Source: Bimuria novae-zelandiae CBS 107.79
Lineage: Eukaryota > Ascomycota > Dothideomycetes > Pleosporales > Didymosphaeriaceae
Assembly: GCA_010015655.1 (NCBI GenBank)
Contig: ML976668.1
Coordinates: 383,907 to 440,129, forward strand
Direction of reading: 5' to 3'
DNA: 56,223 nt
Shown: positions 22,741 through 36,100 of the stretch, piece by piece
Numbering within the stretch: the first letter of the stretch is position 1
Layout: each line of letters begins with the position of its first letter
Translations under genes and position numbers: made by a program
The notes under the pieces: model-generated
The model's database searches: none
The model's input: the letters and a program-made list of their open reading frames with translations, nothing else
What the model was told of the DNA's origin: nothing

Positions 22741-23090
22741 ACGAAGATGAAAGGCCTATCTTCGATATTCCTATATACAAGTCCTGGACTGTCCGCTGGC
22801 GAGCGCTCTCTAGAGAGTAGTCGCATGACTTCGTAAGCGCTGACAATGCGATAAGCGAAGGCAGGGATGTTGTCCGATTACATGGTCCTTTGCATCTGCA
22901 AGGAGGCTGGCGCACTTACGCCCGTACATTCCGCCCTTGCATTCCGCCCTCGCTTAACGGGCAAGGAATAACGCAAGGAATAAAGCAAGGAATAAAGTAA
23001 GGATAAAGTAAGGAATAAAGCAAGGGATATCTAGGCAGGCAACCTAAAGATAAAAGGCAAAGTCCTAGACCTCTTAGAGATAAGCACACA
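22741..23090. other. GC-balanced island with a short tandem repeat
   Basis: Unmutated island with no supported gene. It contains a 12-bp tandem array and, just before it, the doubled word CATTCCGCCC. It might be part of an LTR, but no TG...CA pair with a duplication was found. Confidence 0.45.
22961..23026 (+). repeat. 12-bp tandem repeat, about 5.5 copies
   Basis: The unit is GCAAGGAATAAA. Copies one to three match closely, copies four and five have GTAAGG (a C-to-T change) and one has a 1-bp deletion, and the last is partial. Confidence 0.85.
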
Positions 23091-23741
23091 CAATTTATAC
23101 CTCAATTCATCTTAATTAATTATTATCTTTTTATCTTATTAGATTACCCTCCCAATTTGACAGATGTCTCTACGTATATGCGCTATAACTAAGTACAAAA
23201 TAGTTTACTATCCTTATGTTAAATTGTAGATCTTAATATTACCTCCCTCCTTTCTTAGATTTATCCCTAAATTAGGTGTCTCTTAGTATTACTTATATAA
23301 GCTATTAACCCCGCCTATTACTTATTTGTTAGTTAGTATTATACCCGCAGACTCTACTATTTATAAATATTACTTATATTAGGAAATCCTTACGCTAATT
23401 ATTATCTTAAGAACTACGTTTACTACGTTATACTAGGTGCTAGTCTAAAATATACTAAGTGCGTTTACATAGGCTATCTATACGTAAATATAAATTAGGC
23501 TTCCTTAAATAAATTTAAAAGGAGTATAAAAAGAAGGTAGAAGCATATAAAAAAGAGTTAGCTATAATAATTACGTAAATATTACGTAATAAAAAAATAT
23601 TACATTAGGCTAAAGAGCGCGCTCGTAAGAAGACGTTATATCTAGCTATAAAAATAGCTATAGAAAAAGAGGATATAAACGCTAAGGTACTAAATTTTCT
23701 AAGGACTAATACTATAGTTAGTTATTATACTATAATATAGT
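23091..23741. other. AT-rich, RIP-mutated, unidentified
   Basis: 23500-23735 reads as a Lys/Arg-rich, formerly coding region on the plus strand, but no family can be named. Confidence 0.4.
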
Positions 23742-23983
23742 TGTTGGCTTCAAACCTGCGCAACACTGCTATGGCTTTCACCGCTATGCAGTTTGCCTGC
23801 GGTTTATTACGCAATTTGCCTGTGGTTTATTACGCTAGTCCTGATTGGGCTAGCAGGGGACAAACCACGCTCGATAAATACTTCTCACAACAGCCCACCA
23901 CAATAGATCTGCAATTAAGAATCAAATCAATACCACATCGTTGCAACGAAGCCTTGATCCAACAGCCTATTGCCGTATCAACA
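23742..23983 (-). mobile_element. LTR of the Copia-3 family, inverted copy (LTR A)
   Basis: At 242 bp it is the reverse complement of the Copia-3 LTR at 42793-43034, differing mainly by transitions, and it is almost unmutated. Its flanks are ATAGT (left) and CTTAG (right), so it lacks a matching duplication. CTTAG is the complement of the CTAAG that follows the right LTR of Copia-3. Confidence 0.85.
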
Positions 23984-24053
23984 CTTAGGAACTAAAAAGA
24001 ACTTAAAAAACTATTAGTAAAAAATTAATATATTTATATAGAAACTAATAACG

Positions 24054-24098
24054 TGGTTCACCACCGAGCGGGCCAACCCCACCAAGCGGGCCAACTTT
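24054..24098 (+). repeat. Left terminal inverted repeat of pogo-1
   Basis: It contains two tandem copies of the motif CCACCRAGCGGGCCAAC, probably the transposase binding sites. Confidence 0.85.
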
Positions 24099-25500
24099 GC
24101 TAAATGCAGCCCACCTCCAGCTTATACCACAATGCCATCACAACATAACGCGTAATAACCTTATACTAAAAGCGCACTATAGCTTGCTATCTAAGCTATA
24201 ATTAAAGATTGCGATAAGAGCAAAAGACGCGTTATTATAGCCTTTAGCGTGCCTTAAATAATAGTATAATAACGACGCTAAGGAGCCCTCTCTTAACGCG
24301 ATCGCGAGCCTAACTTAAAAAAGCTAACTAAGCTAGAGGAGGAGGCTCTAGTCTAACGTATACTTAAGCTTAACTAGCGAGGAATAGGTGTAATAAGGGA
24401 TATAGTCTAAGATATAGCTAATAATCTACTTGCTAAGCGCGGTAGATAGCCTATTAGTAAGTACTAAGTAGACAGGCTTAAGACGCGTACGCCAGAAATT
24501 AAGCTTTAAAAGAGCTATCTATATAATTATTAGCAAGCCCTAAATAAAGATCTACGTATTATAACGCCCTAGTTCGAGCTAGTTACTAATACTAAGGCTA
24601 AGTACGGTATCGCTGATGACGACACGTACAACTTCGACGAGACAGGCTTTATAATAGGGGTAATATAGGGTTAGATAGTCTTTACAGGCTCTAAGAAGCG
24701 AAGCAACCTAAAGAAGATTTAACCTAGTAACTATAGGTAGGTTACTAATATTTAGGGTGTTAGCGCTAAAGGCTAGGCTCTACTACCCTTTTTTATCTTC
24801 TTTAGCAAGGTTCTAATCACGTCCTAGTTCTATAATCTACCCCGAGACTAGGTTATTAAAGTTAGTCTTAATAGCTAGATATTAAATAAGCTTAGCCTTG
24901 CCTAGCTAAGGCACTTTAATACTTATACTAAGGCGCGTAGTTTAGGTGCACACTAGCTACTAATTATAGATAGTTATAAGAGCCACTACTTACACGAATT
25001 CTATAAATACTATAAGGAATAGAAGATTATTATTCTCTATATGCCTCTACACTCATCACACCTCTTGCAGTCACTTAATATAGGTTATTTTTCGCCTTTA
25101 AAGCGGGCGTATAGTAATAAGATTAGTAGCTTGGCACAGTATAGCACTAAGTAGATTAAGAAGGAGGCCTTTCTACTAGCCTTTAAAGTAGCTTTTAAAA
25201 AAGTAATAATAAAGGCGAATATCTGCGTAGGCTTTAGAGGCGCTAGATTAGTTCTACACGACCTAGAGGCAGTGTTATTAAGACTTAATATAGTTCTTCG
25301 TACGCTAACTCTACCTAACGCAGAGGATACCCTATAGGAATTAAAAACACTAAGTAACCTCCGCGAGATAGAGGCTTAGTTAACGCTAGTTTATAAGCGT
25401 GTATAGAAGTATAAAGATTTACTAGTTTCTCCGCTTCTTAAAGCTATTAAGTAGCTTAATAAAGGTGTTGCATTAATAGGGTACGAAATAGTATTAATAT

Positions 25501-25663
25501 TGTAGCGATTGTTGCTGCAAAGCGAAAGTCGGGAAAACACTAATTTGATTGTATGTGTGTAGTAACTAAGATATATACTGCTGAGCAAATTAGGCAGTAG
25601 CAAACAAGTGTAGGCAGCAGTAAGCTAGCATAGGCAATAGTGAACGATCCGAATACCGTTACA
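25501..25663 (-). repeat. 3' LTR of Copia-1
   Basis: TGTAGCGATTGTTGCTGC...CCGTTACA. It pairs with 36101-36263 and is the less mutated copy. Confidence 0.9.
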
Positions 25664-27405
25664 CACCCCCTTATCCTGTAGTTGTCTAGCAACGGAAGGA
25701 TGACTTTCCTCCTCTTATATCTTCGTAATATCTTAAATTCGAGAGCGTAGATCTGTAAGGTGTAGCTGCCTTACGAACTCAGCATGCTTCTGACGTGGTA
25801 GTATCTTGGTCATGCCGTCAGTAGGCATCCTATTAGTAGATCGGCATTATACGTTGAGTCGTCCCTGTTCTACTTCCTGGCGGGTCCAGCTTTGATGTAT
25901 ATTAACGTGTTTAAGCTTAGTTGCCAGCTTGTCTTGTTCTTTTGTAACAATGCTAACAGTCTGCTGATTATCGCACTAAATAATAGGTGTAGTGTTAAGT
26001 GTTAATAATAGACCATTAAACAGACGTAGCCATTCTTCTATTTTAGAGCTAGTAAGAGAGAGAGCAAGTAGCTCTGCCTTAGTAATTAATTTAGTAACTA
26101 TACGCTGTAGAGTTGATTTCTAATTAATAGTTATGCTAAATAGTTAGAAAACGTAGCCCTAAGAGCTTCAGCGGGTCTCTATATTATCGGCGAAAGCAGC
26201 ATTAGATGCTCTAAAGAAGATAGGGTCGCGATAGTCTTTCTCTATAGTTATAAACTCTTAAATCTCTTGCTTAGCTCGAGCTTCGAGTGCGTAGTACTAA
26301 GTCTCTAGGACGTGACGCCATACTTTGCGTATAGATTCCACATAAGCTTGTCCAGGGTTGGTAAGATGTGAGGCGTGTATCACATGTGCGCGTGCTAGAT
26401 CTAGACGAGTAAACTAAGTAAGGAACGCGAGATAACTAACAAGCTCTTAATAAAGCTTTGTCCAAGCGGCGTTATGTTCCTCTGTAGACGGCTCGAGATA
26501 GTTGACCGTTATTAGTACCTTAGTGCGGCGGCTGGTAGTTATTATGCCGTACTTTATAGTTACTTTATTAATATAAGTATCCTGGAGTAGCTAAAGTTTA
26601 TAGGTGGCGATGTCTCGTACGACGCGTATGCCTAAGAACCACTTAAGTAGACCGAGTCGCTTTAGTTAGTAGTATTCGCAGAGTTTCTGCTTAAATTGCC
26701 TATGCAGCTCAGTGTTGCGTAGGTGAAAAGCCATAATAATATCGTCAACGTAAACGAATAGGATAAGCTAGTTATTCATGTATACACATGGGAAGCCTGG
26801 CACAGGCTTTATCCCTAGGTGCTGTAGTGTCCTGCGGAGTTCCTTGTACTATAGTAATAGTGACTCTTTTAGCCTATAGAGGGCGCGGAGTATCTAGAGT
26901 AGTTCTCTATCTTCTTAAAATCCGTCTAGTGTCTGCGCGTAGAGTAGACGATTAAGTTAAGCGTTAAGGAAAGCTATTAGTATATTATACTAAATAAGCT
27001 CTAGCCTAAAGTAATTAGCAATAGCAGTAATTGCTCTAAATATGCGTGCTGCTAGTGTGGCAGCATAGGTGTCTCCGTACGGTTACTAGAGGTCACCTCG
27101 AAGCACTAAGCGTGCTTTAAATCGTGAAAGGAATCCGTCTTCGTCGAATTTATACGTGAAAACCTACATAAGTAGTAGCACTTTAGCGTTAGCGTTTATT
27201 GCTGTCTTTGCTATCCTTGCAAAGCATCCTTTGCTCTATATACTTCTGTATTCTTCTCGACCCGCTTATCGAAACTCAACGCCATACGGATGAGTCTCTA
27301 GGTCTCTCCACGTCCTTGGCGGAGGCGGAACCTGTAATTAATAGACCTTAATAGCAGGCTGCGGCTTTAGCGCTGTCGAAAAGGCGTGTAGGTAGTCATT
27401 TATGC
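25664..27405 (-). pseudogene. Copia-1 reverse transcriptase and RNase H remnant
   Basis: The minus strand reads PGFPCVYMNN followed by LFVYVDDI near 26800-26735, the Copia RT catalytic box with both Asp kept. RNase H-like sequence follows toward 25700. The region is less RIP-hit than most, but stops are frequent. Confidence 0.8.
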
Positions 27406-27410
27406 GTATT

Positions 27411-27613
27411 TGTCGCGGTGAGCAGAGCGCTAAGCGGACAGTACGCAGTAGAAAAGATTGCAGGATTAAACTAAGGTTATACTATCTAGGAACTACAGAA
27501 GATATAGGTGCGCAGGCACAAACAACACTAGTCCTGGATAGGTGGAAGGTAAGTCGCAACCATGCCAAGGTAAGAGCAACTATCTTGTAAGGTAAGGGCT
27601 ATAAACCGTAACA
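27411..27613 (-). repeat. 3' LTR of Copia-2
   Basis: Pairs with 32683-32885. A short plus-strand ORF inside it (27402-27590) is not a gene. Confidence 0.9.
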
Positions 27614-30600
27614 CACCCCCCAGCTGGCGTAGACTTAAAGGTTAGTAAGTTAACGATAGCTAATTAGTATTAGTGTATATAAAGGGCGTTAAGATCGTCC
27701 CTATTAACCTAACGCAGTCCTTTCAGGCGCTTAGTAATATTAATAAGGCTAAGTTGGCGGATAAACTCTATAAACTTCTACTTAGGTAGAATCTTCGTGA
27801 GTCTATCGGCAGGCATATAGTTAGTAGGGACCTATTAGACGTTAATACAAGAGGCTTTAACTTCCTGTCAAATCCAAAGCTAGTGAATATTAACATATTT
27901 AACTTTTATGTGGAGCTTGTCTTATTGCTTAGTAACAATACTAATAGTCTGCTAATTATTACACTAGATAGTAGGTGTATAATTAAGCGTAAGATTAATG
28001 CTAGTAAAGAAACGCATCCACTCCTCTATTTATAAGGTAGCGAGTAAGAGCGAGAGTAGTTTAGACTTTATAGTTAATTTTATAACTATACGCTACACTA
28101 TTAACTTCTAGTTAATTATTAGCCTACTAAACTTAAATGCGTAACCTTAAAAGCTCTAATAAGTCTTAGGTTTATCAGCGTATAAGGCGTTAGATAATTT
28201 AAAGAAGAGAGGATCGCGGTATATTAGATTATTAGAGAGATACTTAGCCACGTCTTGCGTGCTAGCAAAGGCTTTAAGAGCAAGAGCCTTTATACTAAGT
28301 AGGTAGCGCCAGGTCTAGCGTATCTTTGAGACGTAAGACTGTCCTAGGTTAGTAAAATAGCAAGTAAACACAACGTGCGTTTAAGCAACGTTAGGTCTGC
28401 CCTAGATAGCGATGTATGTAAGTAAGCTAACTAGTTATTAATAGAGCTTTATTTAAGTAATATTAGGCTTCTTAGTAGACTGCGATAGCTAGTTCTTTAT
28501 AAATAGGATGTCTAGAGTCTTGCCTATAGCCTTAATGCTAAATCGAGCGCACACCTTATCGATAAAGGCGTCTTAGACTAGCCAGGTCTTATGCAACGCT
28601 CGATCGCGAATAATACGGATTCCGAGAAACCAGGTAAGGTCTCCCATAGATTTAATGTTGTATAGGTCCACCAGATTCTTCTTAAAGGGCCTGTGGAGAT
28701 AGGCGTTTGATCGATAAAACGCCATAATAATGTTATTAACGTAGATAAATAGGATAAGCTAGCGGCTCGTATATAAGCAAGGAAAGCCTTTAACTAGCTT
28801 TAGACCTAGCTTAATAAGCTATTAGCGTAGCTTGTTATACTATAGTAGTAATAACTTCTTTAGGCCGTACAGGGCGCGGAGCACTAGCATAATCTCGCCT
28901 TTAGTATGGCGGAATAGCTTAGGTGTTTCAGCGTATAGCTTCCGATCAATCTTAGCGTTTAGGAAGGCAGTAGGAACATCGTACTACTTTAGCTTTAGAT
29001 TAAAGTAATTAGTAATTATAATAAGAGCGCGAAAGTTACAGATCGCGAGTGTAGCAGTGTATATATTATTAAGTAGAGCTTAAAGATCTCCTTAAATAAC
29101 AAGTTAAGCCTTAAACCGTGAGAGGTATCCATCTCCGTTAATCTTGTACGTAAATACCTATATTAATGGTAGCACCTTAGTGTCTATAGTAGCCTTTATT
29201 TTTATAGTCTTCTTAAAGACTCCTTTAGCGCGTAGAGCCTGCCATTTAACCTCTATAGCGCGTTAGAATTAATTGCTAAACATGTGTGTATTAAGCTACT
29301 TTACTACCTTAGGTAAAGGTGGTAGCTAAGACTAATAGATTCTTAGTATCTTATCTATAGTAGGTATAGTGCGAATCTCGGTCGAGAATGCACGGAGATA
29401 GTTAATAAGAGGTATAGCTCCTAGCGCTATAGTGTATATATAAATTATAAAGTTATTAAGATCTTTTTACTTTCGATTGCGTTTGCTAGTAAGGATAAGA
29501 CTTGTATTATTTAGATCTAGATTAATATTTTGTAGAGCTCTCTTGCCGCGTTGGCGATAGCCCTTAGGTACTTTATTACTCTTAGGAGTCTAATTGCTTA
29601 TAGCAGTAGACATTATAGGTCTAGGGGTAGGTAGCTATTGCTGTGTTAATTTAAATGCGTTGTTAGTCTATTTACCCCCTACCTGGGAGCCTGTAGCTCC
29701 TAAAGCTAAGGTTGTAGGTGTTTCTGCTAGGCGGCAACGTTAACGAGCAGTTAATAAATCTTTAATATTAATATTATATTAATGTTCCTCTAGGTAATTA
29801 AGTAGTTCGATTATTTCCTTAAGCACTAATTCTGACGGATACCTATTTATCCTATTAAAGAAGAGTATAGGCTCAAATACAACATCGCGTGTGACGATAA
29901 TAGTATCCTTTATAAGTAGCTATATACGGAAGATATTAGTGCCTTAGTAGCTAACGAGGTGGCTAATAAGAGTGCGCGATTTAAGCTTATTAGTAGCTCT
30001 TAAATCGCGATTATAGACGTAGGCGCGATAGCTAATAGGCCTTATATAAGTAATAAGTGGCTTTTGTCCCTATATAACCTTGTACGGCGTCTTCTAGCCT
30101 AGTGCTTCTGTGGGCGTGTGGTTGAGGATATACGCGGTAGTGTAATACATATTATGTGACAGATTCTTTAGTAGTTTGGCGTGTATGCGCATAGCGCGAG
30201 CTCGCTATATAAGTACTCTGCTAGCACGTTTAATAAGTCTATTTAGTTCCTTTATTCTAGTAGGTGCTGGCTTATATAGCATACCTAGCTCTTCTATTAT
30301 GTCGATAAGGTTATTTCTAAATCCTCTCTTATTATCGCACTAAATAGCGACTACGTTAGCGTTATATACACGCTAGATCCTGCAGATTAAGGACATAAAC
30401 TAACGTATAAGGGTTATCTTGTCTTTTCGCTTAACTATGGCGATTTTACGCTACTTTAAGTACTTATCTATAGAGTGTAGGGCGTACTTGCTGCCGTTAA
30501 TACACTCCTCTTTTACAGGGATAATATAGATAAGGTCTATTATAATTTAATAGAACGGTTTTTGTGCGCGGCTCTTAGTTGGGCGCCTTAAGATAATATA

Positions 30601-32682
30601 AGTTATTTAAGTCTTAATATATATCTTACATTAATAGTCCATGTGTTCTCTAGTTAATTAAACACCTTTAACGTTTAATTTAAGATAGTTAACTGCTTTC
30701 TAGCCTAGATAGGCCTAGATATAATAAGCAGCACGCTAATTAATAACATTAGTAGGCTTTAGCGCGTACAACGGGCGGTATAATGCCTTAAACGTACTTA
30801 ATAGTAAGCGTAGAAGCGATAGCGGCGGTTAATGTGACAGTTTAGCATCTATTAGCTAGTGGCCTCTATTATACTTAAGTTAGGTAATAACGTTTAATAG
30901 TTAGCGCATGTACAGGACATTATAGCTAGAGTTAAAATGGATAGACTCTGTATGGCAACGAGCAAGTCCTAACAAGCTTATAAGAAAGCCTTTAACATAT
31001 GCGACATGCGTTAACTCCAGCGTTTATGTCCTATATAGTGTTTAAGCGACAAGTTCCATCGTGCCCTAAGCCATAATTAAGATTTAGCTATTACTAGCGT
31101 AAATATAGCGACGTTGCGGATTGTTGTTTATCCTCTTCTAGCCATGCCATGACTCTGTATTAATAACGTGGGTGTTTGACCCTAGATCGACGATCTATTA
31201 GTTAAGGAGCTTAGCCTTATTAGCGTTGTCTCTAACTATTACTATAAGCTCTCTGTTAGGCTCAGCGTTGTTATCTAATGTAATTATTTTTAAATTGTTG
31301 TTTAATTATTCTTTGAGAGATTTAAGAGATTTGGGCTCGAGAGAATCGGCTTAATTAATACCAATATGTGATAGGCTAGTAATTACTATAAACGTATTAC
31401 TATTCTTAGTAGGAAGATTGCTATTATTAACTCGCAGTAATCTAGTATTCTAAGGTTATTAGGCTACCTACTTCCTAAGAGTAGTCTTAATATATATATT
31501 AATCTTAGAGTCTTTTCGTGCTTCCTTAATCTTACGTATAGCCTTAGCTATAGGCTAATAGTCCTTCGGACGTTGTAGGTGGCGTAGGTTAAGAATAAAG
31601 CAGTTAGTGTACTAATACTTCTTTTTATAGATATAGTTTCTAGGTAGCTTGTCTTAGTCACGGCTGCCACCGCGATTACCTTTTGTAGGCTATAGATTAA
31701 CTTACTTTGCAACTCTAAGCTTAGTAGTGGCTATTGCTAGGCCTATTAAGTGTGGCTTAGTACGTTGTAGATATGTAGTTATCTCGGCGACGTACGTCTT
31801 TAGAGATACTATCTTGGTAGTAGTGCCTCGCGCTTTATGCTTAAAGATCTCGCGCAGGTAGAAAGTAGTGTATTCCTAATTAATTACCTTACAGGTAATA
31901 AGGAAGTCCTCCTATAGTTAATTATTATTAGTCTTAGGCAAGCTAACAGCCTTGCCCTAAGCTATAATATATACCTAGTCTAATAGCTATTACTTAATCT
32001 TCTTTATAGCTTGTGGCGTAGTCTTAAGAGCGTTATACTTATTAGTAAGCTCGCGGCAACGTGTCGCGTCTATAGGGTAAAAGAACTTCTTAAGTGTAAC
32101 TAGTCAGTTGTACGGGGTATCGTAATTCTTAATTAGGTGTATATAACGTGTAGTAATTATCTTACTAATATTTATATTTAAGTTAGCTAGTGCCTTTACT
32201 TAAGTGTAATACTTAGTACGGCGGCGTTCCTATCGATTACATTCTTATTAATAGGAATCTTAATTATTAGCGGATAAGTAAGAGAGTCTAGTAGCTTTAA
32301 GCTTATAATTAGTAAGTTAAGGCTTAAGAGGCTTCTATAGCTTAGGGAGAGTCTCCTTTACTATATTAGGGTTAATATATTACTAGAGGCTATGTCGATT
32401 AGCGACGTCTTAGCGAATAAATAACTAGGTAAACTAGTTATCTAGTGTGTTTAAGACAATAGTGACTCGCGTTATAGCGGGGTCGAACTTAGTAGCCATT
32501 GCAGAGGCTATAGTCGACAGTATTTAATAGATCCAGGCAGAGATCCTAGTATATGCGCCGTAGGGATGCGCAAGTAAACAGGTGCGTTATAAAGAACGCA
32601 GTATAGCGACGTGCGACTCGTAAGTAGAGTAACGTTATAATAGTAGGTAAGAATAATTCTAGGTGCAAGCTAGGCTTATAAC
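27614..32682 (-). pseudogene. Copia-2 Gag-Pol remnant
   Basis: On the minus strand the order is Gag (about 32500-31600), protease motif IVDLGSNTHVINTESW (about 31200-31140), integrase (about 30900-29900), then RT with GFPCLYTSR and LFIYVNNIIMAF near 28790-28720. In that box the two catalytic Asp residues have become Asn (GAC/GAT to AAC/AAT). RNase H runs toward 27700. Frequent TAG/TAA stops close the frame. Confidence 0.8.
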
Positions 32683-32885
32683 TATCGCGGTGAGTAGAGC
32701 GCTAAGCGGATAGTACGTAGTGAAAAAGATTGCAGGATTAAACTAAGGTTATACTATTTAGGAACTACAGAAGATATAGGTGCGCAGGCATAAACAACAC
32801 TAGTCCTGGATAGGTAGAAGGTAAGTCGCAACCATGCCAAGGTAAGAGTAACTATCTTGTAAGGTAAGGGCCATAAACCGTAATA
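32683..32885 (-). repeat. 5' LTR of Copia-2
   Basis: Slightly more RIP-mutated copy. The adjacent internal sequence reads GTTATAAGCCT in minus orientation, the same primer-site-like word as in Copia-1. Confidence 0.9.
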
Positions 32886-32890
32886 GTATT

Positions 32891-35800
32891 CTATAGGAAA
32901 TTGCGTGCGTTTGGTATTAGGTTGCACCTGCGATGTCTTTAGCGCGCTGTTGTCGTTGGCGTGAGCTTGTAAGTATATTTAACTTATTAATTTTGGGATT
33001 TCTGCGCCTTGGCGCGTTGTTGTTGTGGCGATTAGGTATATAACTAGGGATTTGGGTTGCAGAGAGCTCTTGTAGTGTTATTGTCTCTAGATCTTGTTCT
33101 GCCGGGAGAACTTTGGTCGGAGTATCGTTATTCTGTTGCTGGCTCACGTGAGGAGAAGGTGATGTAGGCGTAAGTAATCCACCTCCTAGAAATAAATCCT
33201 CTACGTCCTTATTAACTGCGTTATTCTTATTAATTCTATTCTCACCCCCTACCTGCTGCTGGCTAGCCTGAGCTGCCGCTATAGGTACTGTACGGCTTTG
33301 TCTAAGCGTTATGAGCTCTGTAATAGCGATATTATTAGATTTAGCTTCTTCTAGGAAAGCAAGCAGCTCTATAACTTCTTTAATAACTAACTTAGCTACG
33401 TAGCCTTCTAGTCCTTTGTAAAATCGCGTTAGCTCGAAAACGACGTCTCTCGCTCGAATTACTCTATCCTTTGTAGGCAGCTAGATTCTAAAGATATTTA
33501 TTAAATTATAGCCTATAAGGTGTCCTATAAGAGCTCTTGACTCTAGCTTATCACCTCTTTTAATAGACGGATTTCGGACGTATGCTCGACAGCCTATAGG
33601 ACGTAGGTAGTTTACCTTTGGCTTTAATCCCTATATAATCTTATATAGAGTCTTCTAGCCTAGCGCTTTAGTTAGTGTGCGATTTAGTATGTACGCTACT
33701 GTTCTTAACAGCTCGTTTAATAATAACTTTGGTAGATTTCCTTTAAGCCTTATAGCTCGAGCTTAAATAACGATAATCTTGCCTGCTCGCTCTGTAAGGC
33801 CGTTTTGCTCATTTGCGTAGTCTGCCCGCGGCTCATATCGAATCCCTAGCTTAGCGCAAAGCTCCTCTAATACGTTTAGTGTAACTCTATATCCTCGGTC
33901 GTTATTAGTCTTAATTATAGTAACGTTGCTATTAAAGATACACTGTATCTTGCGAATCTTTTAGATAAGCTAGTAGCTTAGGAATGCCTTTATACGCTGT
34001 AGAAAGTAGTTAACTTTATACTACTTGCTATACTAGTCTACTATATAACCTGCAACTTAGTCACCGTTAAGACAAGAGTCTGCCTCTTAAGGTAGTAGCT
34101 ATATAAAGTCTATAGCAACGCGATAGAACTTCCTTAGTGTAAAGTCCTCTTATAGTCTTCTAGAGACCTGCTTTAAGAGCTTTAATTTAACACATACGCT
34201 ATAAAAGTCGCTGTCTTTGCCTTTAACTCGCAAGCCTTCTACATGATTAGCTAGTTTCTTAATAGCCTTCTTGCCAGGATAACCCCAGGTGCTGTAGGCT
34301 GTCCTATAGTTAACTATAAGGTTACGTTAAGGGTCCTTTAATGGCTAGTAAGTAGTGCTAAAGGATAATAATAAGCGTATGTCTAGGTAGTGGCTAGCAT
34401 TAGCGTTAACTAGCTAGTGGCTATTATTATACTTTAGTTATGCAACCACAGTTTTCTTGCTAACTTTATATAGTAAATCTTGTCCTAAGTTAAAGTGGAT
34501 CTAACCCGAGCGATAGCGTGCTAGGCCTATAAGGCTCGTTAAGAAGCCTTTAACTAAGGCAACGTGTGTTAAGACTATAGGTGACAAGCCTTTTAGTGTT
34601 TTCACGGTTAGCATCATGCTGCCCTATGTAGTAATCTTAATACGGCCTGTTCCTGCTCCTATAAAGTCGTGGGCGCTGGCTTCGTATTCTCTCGTCTAGT
34701 CAGGCTAGGATTCGGTGTTAATAATGTGAGTGTTCGAGCCAGGATCAAGGATGAATTAGTTACTTAATAAGTCGTAGTTACTAACATCGTCTAGCGTAGA
34801 TAGAGCTACTAGCTCTTCTATAGGTTTAACGTTATTATTAAGTACTAGATCCTCCTCGTTGTTGTGCCTATTACGCTCGTTACGCTCGTTACGCTCGTCA
34901 CGCTTGTTAACTGTAACGGCATTAGATACCATATATTAGGTAGTGTAGGTTAATAGATTAGAAGGAGGCTTGCTATTATTAATAGTAACTACTGTCTTAG
35001 AGCTTAACTAAGTTGCCTTCTAGTCCTGTATAGCTTTCTCTACCTTCGCCTTTAAGCTTGGATCCTTAGTAAAGGCTGCTACCACTTTCTTACTAGCCTC
35101 CTTATTATTATATCCTTAGGGTTAGTTAGGAGCGTCTGGGTTTATCACCTAGCACTTAGACTATAAGTATCTTTTACTATAAAGGCATATACCGCTTTAA
35201 GAAGGTTTATTACTTTGCGGTGTTATTAGTTTTACTATCTCTAGCTCTGCCGCGTGTGCACTAAAGCCTGTACTAATTAGACGTATACGCTTTAGGTATG
35301 CTAAGAACTCGGCGACGTAGTCCTCTACTAATAAGACTTTTATACCAAGCCTTTCCTTTTAGATCAGGTCTCGCAGACCTGCTATTCCGTATTCGGGGTT
35401 AATTATCTTATAGGAGACTAGGAAGTCCTCCTGCGCACAGGTATCCTTAGTCTCTAAAAGCTTAATAGCCTTGCACTAGCTAGTAACCTTAATCTAATAT
35501 TAAAGCTATTCTTTAACCTTTCTGCCCTTTGGCGGTGTCTAAAGATCCTTATATTTTATAATTAAATCGCAATAACGCGTTGCATCTAATAGTGCGAGAT
35601 ATTTCTTAAGGGTCGTAAGTCGTTCGTGCGGCGTATCCTTATCCTTAATTAGGTATATATAATGCGCTACTATTATTTTACTAATCTTAGAGTTAAAGTC
35701 TGCTAGAGCCTTAAGCTAACGCTTATACTCTAGATCCTTCTTTTCCTATTACTTGTACGCCTAACAATAGTTGGCTCGCTACTTAGTATTTAAGCTAGCA

Positions 35801-36100
35801 TATGATGTAGCTTGTTAGTTATAGTCGCTTAGCTAAGGTTCCGTCAGCTCCTCTAGCTGGGGTAGCTAGTCTACTACAACGTCTAGGTCGACGTACTTTT
35901 AGAGTTAATTCTTTTGCGCTGTATCCTTACGGATAAACAGCTATTTGTGCCAATCTTCTAATCGGCTAAGTACGATTGTCACCCTTGTAACTACTAGGTC
36001 CGCTTCGGTAGTTATCGTGCTCGTAGGGTTTCTCTACTCTATATGTGAGTAGGCAGGTAATTTAGGTAAGTGAGATCCCGTCGCAATCCAGGCTTATAAC
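32891..36100 (-). pseudogene. Copia-1 gag, protease and integrase remnant
   Basis: On the minus strand the 5' part encodes Gag (about 36000-35000). A protease motif, FILDPGSNTHIINTES, follows near 34760-34690. The integrase is about 34300-33500. The linker between integrase and RT includes a surviving 76-codon open stretch at 33147-32917 (RRRNPKINKLNILTSSRQRQ). Copia-2 interrupts the frame at 32890/27406. The rest is closed by RIP-type stops. Confidence 0.75.

Larger units (their letters stand above)
27411..32885 (-). mobile_element. Ty1/Copia retrotransposon nested in Copia-1 (Copia-2)
   Basis: Full-length 5,475-bp element. LTRs of 203 bp lie at 27411-27613 and 32683-32885 (TGTCGCGGTGAGCAG...CCGTAACA, the right copy mutated to TATCGCGG...CGTAATA). 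The duplication GTATT occurs at 27406-27410 and 32886-32890. A GGGGGG polypurine tract abuts the left LTR in minus orientation. It belongs to the same broad Copia type as Copia-1 but has a distinct LTR. Confidence 0.93.

Noticed and set aside
22606..23161. TGTTAGAC...TTTGACA as an LTR pair border
   Set aside because: The flanking 5-mers (AGTAC and GATGT) do not match, so there is no support for an insertion with these ends.
27402..27590. 62-codon ORF
   Set aside because: It lies inside the Copia-2 LTR.
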